Source: Pyropia yezoensis (lineage: Eukaryota; Rhodophyta; Bangiophyceae; Bangiales; Bangiaceae). From it: DNA of 64,000 nucleotides. Where the stretch lies: assembly GCA_009829735.1 (NCBI GenBank), contig CM020620.1, positions 7,456,545 to 7,520,544 on the forward strand. Direction: 5' to 3'. Under the pieces are notes generated by a model. It made no database searches and was not told the origin of the DNA. It saw nothing but the letters and a program-made list of their open reading frames with translations. The position numbers and the translations under genes are program-made. Positions 42,301 to 52,100 of the stretch are shown here, in pieces; the stretch's first letter is position 1, and each line of letters starts with the position of its first letter.

Positions 42301-43168
42301 ATCCCCGGTAAGGCTCTGCTGTACCAACTCGGGTGCCCTTGGCGAGGGTTATTGGCTTCCGGCTCACGTTGACGATTAGCACCGAGAACGGGGTGTGCCT
42401 TTCTACCTTCTTGTGATGTCCGTGGGCCAAGTATAACCGGTGTTTCGCCAGAAATTCCTTACGTCCGTAGATCAGGCATTGACCTGCAATCCGGGTCGTT
42501 ACTTGAACCTTGGTCTCCGATTGAGGAGGTAGGAGCACCGGTTTGAAGAGAGTCAAGGTAGAGGGTGGGATGCGTTCCCTCTTGCTCTTGGCTACACGAA
42601 CCTTGGCGTCCAGATGCTCCAATACCGGTGACACAAACCCATGGTTGAACTGGACCTTCCCTTCTCCGGGTAGGATGCTCTTGACATGCTGCTTCTGGAA
42701 GTCCCAGCCTAGGATGAGGGGGACTGATAGGGTCTTGACTACTAGAAAGGGAAAAAGCATTGGTTCATTGTTGACATAGATGACGACAGGAAAACGGCCA
42801 AGCGGTCGTAGGGTTTGACCCGAAGCGTCGACGATATGGGTCCGGGTAGGCGCTCTCCAGGCATGTCGACGCCAGCCCGGAGGTAACAGGTTCTCAGTGA
42901 TGACGCTTGGTCCGGCTCCCGTGTCAACCACCGGCGTAACAGCTTGGGGGAGGCTATCCCCCACACGCATACGAGCATTAATCTTGAGGTTTTCTTTACG
43001 CAGGACGAGCAATGTCCCCTTGAACAAACAGGGTGTCCAGGCGGCTACTGGTTGAGCAGGTAACCGCCGTCCTTTCTCCCGGCACGCAAGGGGGGAGCAG
43101 GTAGAAGTACCCTGCCGTTGGAGGTTCGGGAAGACACTTGGGGAGAGCGCCTGCCCTACTCGTTTCCC
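39281..43168 (-). CDS. Element A pol, intact copy (Gag-Pol by -1 frameshift)
   Basis: Polyprotein that matures into protease, reverse transcriptase, RNase H and integrase. The open frame has no early ATG; it is open upstream as far as the gag slippery site at 43162-43168, so it is read as a -1 extension of gag. Approximate domain positions (minus strand): protease DTGAG near 42920; RT 41960-41400 with YLDD near 41555; RNase H about 41170-40790; integrase about 40480-39840 with zinc-binding CVSCARNR and catalytic LTDNGPQF and NGQVERFN. Ends at TAA in KFVDHAWRDGR..., which interrupts a chromodomain that continues in another frame (39070-39354). All catalytic residues present. Confidence 0.93.
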   Translation of the reverse strand, partial: GKRVGQALSPSVFPNLQRQGTSTCSPLACREKGRRLPAQPVAAWTPCLFKGTLLVLRKENLKINARMRVGDSLPQAVTPVVDTGAGPSVITENLLPPGWRRHAWRAPTRTHIVDASGQTLRPLGRFPVVIYVNNEPMLFPFLVVKTLSVPLILGWDFQKQHVKSILPGEGKVQFNHGFVSPVLEHLDAKVRVAKSKRERIPPSTLTLFKPVLLPPQSETKVQVTTRIAGQCLIYGRKEFLAKHRLYLAHGHHKKVERHTPFSVLIVNVSRKPITLAKGTRVGTAEPYRGSARATSKEDLLNLQQELASNLTALDVRPKQEQAGSATPKPEQASPGMPKVKQENVPPDLKEALEKLLQEYRHLWSGELGKMDATLHRIQLKPEAKPVHMQPYRAGPHRRDEIEKQVNRMLKMDVIEPSDGEWAFPVVAVPKTGGHFRFCVDYRRLNEMTVKDVYPIPRMDDCLDFLGDATLFSTLDCNAGYWHIPLADEDKDKITFTCHLGLFRCKRLPFGLTNAPASFQRAIDIILSGLRWRTCLVYLDDIIVFSKTPAEHLEHLREVLALLSKAGVTLKAEKCHLFETEVEYLGHVLSPGELRVNEKNIKAPRHARQPKTQTELKSFLGMCNVYRRFVRDYALIARPMTKLTSKKLPAQLPVFDEKQTAAFEKLKKRLTTTPVLALPKREGQFVLETDACGVQVGCSLLQQQPDGHFLPIGYYSRVLTPAEKNYSTTDRECLAVVWACFLLRPYLEGQEFLIRTDHASLRWLLCMDSSQGRVARWRLRLSEFKYKVCTRAGREHHCADTMSRLETPAADTGTIPEEIPCFILPNVGRGWHAPLYETAEAHQPVTIHRMLEAQLTDPQCLELRHQMDLNRNSRFSESTDGLLVRVSPFDGATQVYVPRGLRADILRLEHSSPQAGHPGINRMYASMRRHYYWETMASDVHKYLEACVSCARNRLSQRKKTSKLRLFPAAEPFASLSMDILGPLPETSSGNIYLLIICDRFSKFTRAIPLRTITALDVTSAFCEYWIAAYGPPDSVLTDNGPQFASLFFQGVCDLMGIKNLYTTTYHPQTNGQVERFNRTLVDMLRHYVEEHQEDWDELLAVLTLAYNSRVHRTTGVAPLDFVTPRRLTNFSLERIPDGLQPALKSGPKAKDEFLEQLKLLLPRVKESISKTQERYKRGYDKGVREKNKELGGGDWIFVDNHSKTRGKLDSKTDGPYEILNTDGWTFLLDVDGSPYRVSSDHVTRAPPPSQRDLTRRKRAAVPWLSQEEGREYVYVKFVDHAWRDGRLPASTLVRF

Positions 43169-44916
43169 GGGTCCGAGGAGTCCTTAGAGGTTTCGGTCTT
43201 CAGGTCAAAGTCCGTAGGAGCTTCCCTTGCCAGAGCCTCCGTGATGCTCTGTAAGGTTGCCACTCGGATTGCGTGTACCTGTGCCTGGTCCATCTTGGAG
43301 GGTGCTCGCCGGTCAGCCCAGTTGACCGCCTTTGCAAACACCAGTCCTTGACGCTTGAGTTTCTCCTGGAGGTCCTTGGGAATGGTCGGGCACTGGTAGG
43401 ACATGTGATCCTCCTTCTGGCACAGCCAACAAGACCGGAACCGCTGGTTCTTGACTTGCTTGGGGGCGACCAGGGATGGTTGCTCCTTGGAAACGAAGCC
43501 GCCCCACTTGTCCCCTGACCCCACGGGTGAGGCCTCGCCAACTGCGAGTACCGGTACAGGGCTATCACCTCCCTTATACTTGCCGGGTCCGTGACGAACT
43601 CGGGACAACGGCTTGGGAGTTGATACCATGGGAGCTTGGAGGGCCCTGGCTTGCCGGTACTTGCCCTGGGTGTAGGCCATCAACTGCTGGAAGGTATGTT
43701 CTTGATGTTCCTGGTTGTAGTTCTCCGCATCCACTTGAAGATATTCAGGAAGCCCTGCCGAGAAGATCATCTTGAGCCTGTCCTCAGGGTGAACGTTGCC
43801 ACAAGCATCGCTCATCTCCCGGACACGACGGGCGAACGCCTCTGGAGTCTCTTGTCTTTCTATGGTTGCCCGGTTCAGCCTGCCGACTGCTTTACGCAGA
43901 GAGTCCGCGTCAGCGTAGTTGGACAGGAGCCAGTTGACCGCCTCCGGATAACTCGCGACGGTACGTCCGACAATGTGTCCGGCAGAGTCTGGTAGAACCT
44001 GTGCAAACCGCTGTTCCGCTTCTCCGGTCATGAAGTTAACCAGGAGGTAGAGAGCCTTTCCCTCGGACACATCGTTGTCATTGCATGCCTTGACAAACCA
44101 GCGCAGGAAGGCAAAGATAAGCGCCGGTCTCTTCCCGGAAAACTTAGGATGTCCCCCGAAGCTCGGCTGCATTCGCCGGTTCAGGGACGCCATCTTCTTG
44201 GCCATCTTCCGGGTGTAACCTTGGTCTTGGTTCTCCAGCCGGTAGTTACCCCAATACGTGACCTTGTTCAGGGTGGCATCTCCCACTTGGTGGGCAGGGA
44301 AGTCAAACTCGACTAGCCTGCGCCGGGTGGGACCGGGAGATGCATCCCAATCATATCCCTCCTCAGAGCTGGAGGAACTGATCTCGCTGGTGCTAGAGCG
44401 ACGGCGATGACGCCGACGCCTTCGGCTGCTCCGGTTACCGGTCTTGGAGCTCCCCGCCCCATACGATGCAAGGGGAGGAAAAACTTGGCCGGTCCCAGGA
44501 GTCGAGGTCTCAGGGAGACCCGTAGAACCAGTCACAACGGTGCCTCTGGCATCGCTAGTGCCCACAGGAAGAGGTGTATACACCCAACTGCCATGTGTGG
44601 GTCCAGGAGTAAACACACCAGGGGCTATCCCTGGAGGTTGAGGAGTAGAACCGACAGGAGGGAGACGTCTGCTGCGAGCGGACTCAAACGCCGTTGACCC
44701 CGGGGTGGCTCCCACAGGAGGAACAGCCGGAGGAACGGGAGCAGGTGGTGCTTGGCCGCCTGTGGACTCCAGTCCGCTACCGGATGTCACACCCAGGTCT
44801 GCTTGACCCGTAGGGAGAACGCCGGGTTGGGCACCGTCCCCCGCGGTGACCAGGGATGCATCAAGGGACGCGGGGTCTACCCCTTCGGGCACCGTCGTGC
44901 CAGGGAGGGTAGCCAT
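43156..44916 (-). CDS. Element A gag polyprotein
   Basis: 586 residues from ATG 44916 (MATLPGTTVPEG). Forms the virus-like particle. Pro/Gly/Thr-rich N-terminal third; an Arg/Ser-rich basic stretch (RRRRRHRRRSS); a capsid-like region with retrotransposon gag features (FLRWFVKACNDNDVSEGKAL, YPEAVNWLLSNYAD, ETPEAFARRVREMSDACG); and one zinc knuckle CWLCQKEDHMSYQCP. Ends GNE-TAG. The same ending, GNE-stop, occurs in B and C because it contains the frameshift heptamer. Gag regions of C and D are clearly related. Confidence 0.92.
   Translation of the reverse strand: MATLPGTTVPEGVDPASLDASLVTAGDGAQPGVLPTGQADLGVTSGSGLESTGGQAPPAPVPPAVPPVGATPGSTAFESARSRRLPPVGSTPQPPGIAPGVFTPGPTHGSWVYTPLPVGTSDARGTVVTGSTGLPETSTPGTGQVFPPLASYGAGSSKTGNRSSRRRRRHRRRSSTSEISSSSSEEGYDWDASPGPTRRRLVEFDFPAHQVGDATLNKVTYWGNYRLENQDQGYTRKMAKKMASLNRRMQPSFGGHPKFSGKRPALIFAFLRWFVKACNDNDVSEGKALYLLVNFMTGEAEQRFAQVLPDSAGHIVGRTVASYPEAVNWLLSNYADADSLRKAVGRLNRATIERQETPEAFARRVREMSDACGNVHPEDRLKMIFSAGLPEYLQVDAENYNQEHQEHTFQQLMAYTQGKYRQARALQAPMVSTPKPLSRVRHGPGKYKGGDSPVPVLAVGEASPVGSGDKWGGFVSKEQPSLVAPKQVKNQRFRSCWLCQKEDHMSYQCPTIPKDLQEKLKRQGLVFAKAVNWADRRAPSKMDQAQVHAIRVATLQSITEALAREAPTDFDLKTETSKDSSDPGNE
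43162..43168 (-). promoter_or_regulatory. -1 frameshift slippery heptamer of element A
   Basis: GGGAAAC positioned as G_GGA_AAC in the gag frame, one codon before the stop. A -1 slip enters the pol frame, which is open from here to the protease. Second representation at 36194-36200. Confidence 0.75.
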
Positions 44917-45106
44917 GTTGGTCTCTTGACAGCCACAGTCCAGTTGCCTGCGTGTCCAAAGATCGCCAGACCACAAGAGAGGGGTTGGAGAGCCAGGAAT
45001 GGGATTCCCGTGAACGGGTGCAAATAATTCCCAAACCACCGAAAAAGACAGAACAGGAACAACCCAACCGCTGCTCCCAAATGTCTCTTCTCAAACACTC
45101 CAATCA

Positions 45107-45124
45107 TCCCCTGCTGCTCCACCA
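45107..45124 (-). promoter_or_regulatory. Primer-binding site of element A
   Basis: Sense strand TGGTGGAGCAGCAGGGGA, four bases inside the 5' LTR. Starts with TGG as needed to pair with a tRNA CCA end. Identical 18-mer in C; two mismatches in D. The tRNA was not identified. Confidence 0.7.
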
Positions 45125-45128
45125 AATA

Positions 45129-45698
45129 TGTGGTATAAAACTCGATCCTCTCAGACACGTGTCAATTTCCTCGGGGGAAAGGGACAGGTAACACAGAAAG
45201 GGGAACTACGAGAATGGTATGCCGGTTGCCTCACGTGCCTGCTCGCAGAGCAAACAGATACGCACGGTAGTGCACACGGGGAAGAGGAAAGCAAACGCGC
45301 AGTTGTCTTTTTCCTGAGGGCGCGGGCCAAGGGCGCCTCGCTGTCCCTCTTAACGTGCATCTGGGGGAGCCTCGGCACGTTGGCCAGGTAGCCCCCCCAT
45401 AACCCCGAGTGGCCCCGACCCGAGTCTAACCTCGTCAGGTCGGGGGCCACTATCACTACTCATTCTATTCCCACTCACTAATCTCACACTCAAATTCTCT
45501 CAAATCAAGTCCCTCACAAGTATGCAAAAACCCATCAGCAATCCCTCTTTCACGTGTGGATAGCGTAGTCCACCGCATCCCAGTGCCGGGCACGGGCCAC
45601 GGCCGCCAACCATCACCACACGGCGGGCGTGTTCTGGCACCTGGTGCCCTCTGGTTGTAGTCCCGGGTCGGCGCCAAGTCGGGGCCAGGGATGCTACA
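45129..45698 (-). repeat. 5' LTR of element A
   Basis: 570 bp, partner of 29083-29653, followed by target duplication GTTAG at 45699-45703. Confidence 0.95.
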
Positions 45699-48326
45699 GT
45701 TAGCGCGATGGCGTTTACAGTCATTGTCATAGGCCTGTGCCTCGCGGAAGTCCGCGAGGGTCAATGGGCACGCCAGGTGTGCCATGGTATGGTCAACCAT
45801 ACCGTGGGTGGCTTTACCCACCATGCAGACCGGTACCACCGGGATGTCCTCGTCCACTTGTAGGGTATCCCCGCTCGGTGTATCGAGTCGCGACAGCGCG
45901 TCTCCCAGATGATGGGTAGCGCCGGCCTCATATATTGTCCGGTAGTCGTGCTCGGCCATCTTTAGCCTCCACCGGGCTAGCCGTCCATGGCTGTCGGAAT
46001 CCTTGTCACCAAGGTTGAGGAGCCATCGTAAAGGTTCGTTGTCAGACCTCACGATGAACCTGGATCCTTCCAGGTATGGACGGAGCAGTTGCACTGCCCA
46101 TATGACTCCGAGGCAATCGCGCTCGGTGGCACTACAGTTGCGCTCAGCCGGGTTGAGTGTCCGGCTGAAGTACCCTACCGGATGTAGGTCCGGAAGAGCA
46201 TTATCGGTACCGATGAGTGTCTCTCCCTGTAACAGGGTGCACCCCACTTGGGTATCGCAGGCATCGACATCGATGACGAAGGTGCCGCGTCTATGCGGAA
46301 ACGCAAGCACAGGTGGGGCTATCAGGGCTTGCTTGAGCAGCTTGAATGCCTCTGCCTCGCTCGGCGAGGGAGGTTTGAGTACCTTTGGCAAGGCGCTGCT
46401 CGTGAGAGCCTTTAACGGTTTGGCTATACGAGCAAAGTCCTTGACGAACCGTCGGTATACGTTGCACATCCCAAGAAAGGTCTTCAGCTGTGTCTGGGTG
46501 GTCGGGTATCGCGCATCCTGGAGTGCCCCGGTATTAGCTTCGAGCACTCCCAGTTTATCTGGAGTGATGTGGTGACCCAGATACTCGACGGTCTGCTAAA
46601 AGAAGGCGCACTTCTTGAGGCGCAGGGTTACCCCGGCGTTCCGAAAGAGGGTGAGTACCTCGTCGACATGTTGCACATGGTCATCCATGTTACGCGAGAA
46701 GACGATGACATCGTCCAGGTACACCAGGCAGTTACGCCACTTCACTCCCGACAGTATAATGTCGATGGCCCGCTGGAATGTGGCGGGGGCGTTGGACAAT
46801 CCGAAAGGCATCCTTAGGAACTCGTACACTCCACTGAGACAGAAGAACGCTGTCTTGGGGATATCCTCCTCTGCCACTGGGATCTGCCAGTACCCGGCAC
46901 TGCAGTCGATAGTGGTGCACACTGTGGCTTCCCCCAGGGAGTCGATACACTCGTCCATCCTTGGTAAAGGGTATGAGTCTTTCTTGGTAACCAAGTTGAG
47001 GCGTCGATAATCGATGCAGAACCGAGGGGTTTGATCCTTCTTCGGTACGATAACGACTGGGGCGCCCCACTCCGACATCGAAGGTCGGATCACCTTAGCT
47101 TCGCTCATCCTCTTCACTTCTCCGTCAACGATCTCTCGTTGCATAGGTCCCGCGCGGTGCGGTTGCGACCGCGCTGGTCGTACACCTGGTACCAGGTCTA
47201 TACGATGTTGGGTCGCTCCAATTGTACCCAGGGCCCCGCCGGTCCACATGACGTCATGCTTTCTTAGCATCCGTCGTACCCCTTCGGTTACCGAAGGGGG
47301 AAGGTTGTCGAGGTCAGCCTCGGCCAGAGCCTTCAAGGCTTCTTGGTCCTTCAGCGGATTGTCCGCCGGAGCTTGTGGTTGATTAGGCTTCCCGTCGTCG
47401 GGTTCCTCCAGCTCGGTGGTCTCGGCGAGCGCCAGTTCCTCAAGTGGTTCCACTTGACTTTCCTCGGCAGGGGTAAGGATGTCTCCTTCGTAGAGCTCGG
47501 CGATCCCAAGGATAGTCCCTTTCGGAGGGGTGGCTGCCTTACGGCGATAGTTCGCCATCACGAGCAGTGATGACCCCCCCGCTGGGAGGTCTACGATACC
47601 GTTGGCCATGGTCAACCCATGGCGCGTGTAGGTTCGTAGGTTGGACTGGACTCTGCAGATGCCTGCTAGGTCACAGTTAACCGGGAGGATTGTCTTCGAT
47701 AACGGCTCGAAGCGAGTCCGCTTGGCCAGCCGGAGTGTCTTCGGCTCTACGCTTGCGTATGCCTCAGCCACGTTAACATGGCTCCCTTGTAGCGTCAGGT
47801 CCCTGACCATAGCTGTCTGTCCTCGCTTCGTCCCGTCGGCCTCTTGTAGCTCAACGGTCCTCCGGCCCGGCCGGATTGCATCCACGTGAACGTTGATGAA
47901 GGTGCTCCCCAGTATGCAGGGCACCGATAGGGTCTCACATACAAGGAAGTCGACTTCCGTGGTGAGTTCCTCGATGGTGACCCGCAGCGACATCGCTGCG
48001 GTCGCACGAATGAGACGACAATTCGCATCCTTGGTCGTGGGTCCCCGAGTCACTCTGACGCGCGGGAGCCACTTGTCCGGAAGGGTATCCTTACGGATAA
48101 GGTTCGGCCCAGCCCCTGTGTGCAGTACCGGGTAATACGATCGGGTCGACTGGGGCTCAACCCCCAGTGTGGCTGATACCTTGAAGTTCTCCAAGGTCAA
48201 CAATGCGCGGCCTACACCGATCTCCGGTGTAGCTCGGGCATCCTGGACAGGGCCCTTGTCTGGTTCAACATGACGGGGCTTCCCGTCCACGCCTCTCTTT
48301 CTTGGAGTTTGGTCATCATTCCCCAG
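45699..48326 (-). pseudogene. Element B pol, protease-RT-RNase H part
   Basis: Lies between E and A. Protease region reads VLHTGAGPNLI where relatives have DTGAG: the catalytic Asp is His (codon 48120-48122). RT shows RFCIDYRRLNLVTKKDSYPL, GYWQIPVAEED and YLDD, then TAG at 46596-46598 after KCAFF. RNase H follows (VIDVDACDTQVG, ERDCLGVIWA, LGDALSRLD) to the junction with A at 45699, where the frame resumes at 29082. The frame is also open across the E insertion back to B's slippery site. Confidence 0.9.
48322..48326. repeat. Target-site duplication of element E, left copy
   Basis: CCCAG next to LTR start TGTGAGG; repeated at 55799-55803. Confidence 0.92.
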
Positions 48327-49173
48327 TGTGAGGAACCACCCACACTTGGGCAGCCCTCAACGTACTCGTGATGGTGTCAGCGACCCGTTCCAGCCAATAG
48401 GGTGACAGGGTGCGGGGAAGAGGATGGAGGTGGTAACGGTGGTGGGTCTGGGGAAGAGGACGGCGCGACGTCGGTGGTGATCGAGAGGGTTCAAAGGGTG
48501 AAGGTCGTCTTTGGTCTGTGTCTGTGGTTGCCCTTCCGGTCTCCCCCGGTGGCGCCGACACTCACGCACTATATACTCGCGTCGGGGCACCCGAGGTGCC
48601 CCAAAGCATGCGTTTCCCCGTCGCTCCACCGGTAGGCACAAAACGGCCCAAAAACAAAGCATGGCTCTCAGAACAAAGCATGGGCGGGCGTGCGCACTAA
48701 AAGAGTGCAGCCCCAGTTTGCCCCAAACGAAGGGGTCCGGCGTTCGGCGCCTAGGGCGCCGCCCCAGCCGGCTCCAGACGCCAGTCGGCCCGAAGGTCCG
48801 AGAGGCGTGTAAGCACGATTCGATCGAGTCGGCCGAATCGGCCAGCCGGCTAGCCAGTCACATCGCTGCAATGCTGCAGCGAGGACATTTTAACGGACTA
48901 GCCAGCTGTGGCAGATGTGGCTCGTCATGGGTGCTGACGGTGGCGCCTTTCGACAGGCCATGATGGGCTGTCGATGGCTGCTGTCGTGCGGCCGGCAGAC
49001 ACCGTGAGACAGCGGCTGACTCATCTTGCGTCTGGAAGGTACACCGCGTCATGCCCCACAAAACAAGGAGTTGATCCATGTTGCCAGGAGTTGATTCGGC
49101 AGGATCTGTAAGGAGAGGTCCCAGATATTATCCCTTAAGTATTAGGCATGGGATTAGGGGGGAAATCCTTACA
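48327..49173 (-). repeat. 3' LTR of element E
   Basis: 847 bp, TGTGAGGAACC...ATCCTTACA on the plus strand. On the minus strand it is preceded by the purine tract AAGGGGGGGTGG. Confidence 0.95.
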
Positions 49174-49187
49174 CCACCCCCCCTTAG
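49174..49187 (-). promoter_or_regulatory. Polypurine tract of element E
   Basis: CTAAGGGGGGGTGG on the minus strand, abutting the 3' LTR. The pol stop codon TAA (49184-49186) lies within it. Confidence 0.75.
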
Positions 49188-52100
49188 GACGTGCGTCGAA
49201 GGAAGGCGTCGAGAACCTCAGGTGCGTTGTCGAGGTCTTGCGTGGTTAGCCAGGTGTTCTCACTGACATCGCAGCCTTTCCACTTGACCAGGTACTGCAG
49301 TCGTCCACGGCGTTTTCGTGACCGAATAATGGAGTCCACTTCGTACTCAACCGATCCGTCCGGAAATGCTACCGGAGCTGGAGCGGGAGGAAGTCGACCA
49401 TACGGATCAGCGTTGTACGGCTTGAGTAGACTGGCGTGAAAGGCGTTGTGCACCTTTCGATCCAGGACTGCTTGAGGCAGATCCAGACGGAACGTAACAT
49501 CATTGATGTTTTCAGTGACTCGGTATGGTCCCGAAAACTTGGGCATCAACTTGCGAGCGCCCTGGAAGGCGTCCGGCATAAGGTTCTTGGTGCTCAGGAG
49601 CACGAGGTCGTCGACAGCGATCGTACATGGTCGGCGTCGACGGTGAGCGTACGCCGAGCGCGTCTCATTGGCCTTCTTGATAGCGGTAATGGCAGTCTCC
49701 TGAGCTTTTTGCAGACTGCTTAGCCAATCTGAGACTGCTGGTAGTTTCGATTCCTTGCTCTCGACGATGTCGACAGGTACTGTCCTTGGTTCAAAGCCGT
49801 AGTTCAGGAAGAATGGGGAGTACGTCGTGACCGCATTGGGTGACCGGTTGTAAGCTACTTCTGCGGCAACAAGGAAGAGGTCCCAATCACCCTGATGATG
49901 GCTCACGAAGTTTCGCAGGATTTCTTCAATCTTCTTGTTCATGATCACGGTTTGTCCGTCCGTCTGGGGATGATAGGCTGAAGATGCCTTGATCTTGACC
50001 TTGAGAATTTCGGTGAGCGACTGCCAGAAGTTGGAGAAGAAGATACGGTCTCGGTCGCAGACAACGTCGGATGGTAGACCGTGATGACGGTAGACGTGAT
50101 CATGGTAGTGTTGCGCTACGACTGGTGCAGTACAGTCGGGCTTCATTGGTGCTAGTCGAATCATCTTCGACAGTCTGTCCACAATGACGTAAATGCCATT
50201 GTGGCCCCTTTGGGTCAGTGGAAGAGGGGTGATAAAGTCCATGGAGACACTTGCCCATCGTTGGTTCGGTGGATCTAGTGGTTTGAGGTGACCCAGAGGT
50301 GAATGGGTGCCAGCTTTGTTCCGCTGGCACAAATCACATGATCGTACGTATCTTTGGATGTCCTTCCGCATTGTCTTCCAGTAGTATTTGGAAGCAATAG
50401 CGTTGGTGGTTTTCTTAACTCCCATGTGTCCTTGGCTTGGGATGTCGTGGTAGTCATGGAGTAGTCTTTGGCGTAGAGTACCAACGGGGATGCACGTACG
50501 GTCACATCGTTTCAACAAGCTCATGTGAATCCGGTAGGGAGATACCGGGTCTTTGACTAGGTCAGCAAACTCGGGATCCGCGTTGTACTCTTGGTCTAGG
50601 GTGGCAAGGTCTTGATCACTTTGGCTTATGGTCATGAGGTTGTTGATTTCAGTTTTCTTGGGTAGGCTTTCGATGGTCTTGGTTAGCACGCGACTAAGGA
50701 GATCTTGATTGGGAGCGTGCTTATCGGGGGCGTCTTGTGGTTGCCTTGAAAGAGCATCAGCTACGGGGTTGGAAGTGCCCTTGATGGGGATGATCTTGAA
50801 ATCGAATTGCTCCAACAGCTCTAGCCACTTGACTTGGCGGTCGTTGAGCTTCTCTTGGGTTTTCAAGTACCTTAGGGACTCATGGTCGGTGTGCACGTCG
50901 AACGACCTTCCATGGAGGTAGCAGCGCCAGTGTCGAATGGCTTGTACAACTGCGAGCAGTTCGCGCTCACGGATACTGTAGCGCTGTTCGTGGATGTTCA
51001 GCGTCAATGAGAAGTAGGCCACTGGGCGTCGTCCTTTTCCGTCATCTTGTTCAAGGACAGCGCCAACAGCATACCCACTGGCATCTGTGGAGACGAAGAT
51101 TGGGTACCTCTTGTCGAATGGCCTCAGTACTGGTGCACTTGTCGTCAGGGTTTGTAGTTGCTCAAAAGCCTTCTGGGCGTCAGAGTTCCATTCGAAGTCG
51201 ACGTTTCCAGTAAGCCTTGTGAGGGGTGCAGCCACGGATGCCATTCCCTTAATAAATCGACGATAGAAGTTGACCATGCCGAGGAAAGATTGCACATCTT
51301 TTTTGCTCTGTGGCGTTGCCCATGATCGAATGGCTTGGACCTTGTAGTCCTCCATAGAGAAGCCTTCATTGGAAATGACATGGCCGAGGTAGTCCACAGT
51401 TGTTCGCGCAAATTGGCATTTGCTGAGTTTGGCGTAGAGCTTATGCTCTCGCAGCTTGTCCAGGGCTTGCATTAGGTGCTTTAGATGATCTTCGTAAGCT
51501 TCACTGTAGACCAGGATGTCGTCGAGGTAGACGCAGATAAACTCGTAGAGATAGGATCGGAAGACGTCATTCATTAGGTTCATGAAGACCGCGGGGGCAT
51601 TTGTTAGCCCAAAGGGTAGCACGGTAAATTCGTAGAACCCGTATCTTGTTCGGAACGCCGTCAGTGGGATAGTATCAGGGTCAAGCCGGATCTGGTGGTA
51701 ACCTGATCGGAGGTCGATCTTCGTGAAGTACTTGGCCTTTCGCAGTTGGTCGAAGATGTCGTCAATTCTTGGTAAGGGATGTGCGTTCTTGATAGTGGCT
51801 TTGTTCAATGCTCGATAATCGATGCACATTCGCCAGCCACCGTCCTTCTTTGCGGCAAAGAGTACAGAAGAGCCCCACGGTGAGGCACTTGGTTGGATGA
51901 ACCCCTTTCGTATGACGGTTGCAAGTTGTGTCTTGAGTTCATCGAGTTCCCATTCAGATAGGCGATAAATGCCACTGCGACGTGGTTGAGCGTCCTCCGT
52001 AAGCTTGACGCTAAACTTGTGACTGCGTTCAGGAGGAAGTCCATCGGGAAGCTCTTCCGGGAAGACGTCGGCGTACTCGTGGAGAATCTCTTGGACGTCA

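Larger units (their letters stand above)
29083..45698 (-). mobile_element. Retrotransposon A (Ty3/Gypsy), complete but shown twice internally
   Basis: Bounded by two near-identical LTRs (29083-29653, 45129-45698) and a perfect 5-bp target duplication GTTAG. Minus-strand order: 5' LTR, primer-binding site, gag, pol (protease, RT, RNase H, integrase), then an opposite-strand ORF, polypurine tract, 3' LTR. The interior appears twice around a 500-N gap; removing the redundant overlap gives one element of about 9.65 kb. The LTRs differ by about three substitutions and one indel, so the insertion is recent. Confidence 0.9.

Noticed and set aside
30485..43917. Real tandem duplication of the interior of element A
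   Set aside because: Only one pair of LTRs and one target duplication, a round 500-N gap between the copies, and run-length indels clustering at the gap fit an assembly join better.
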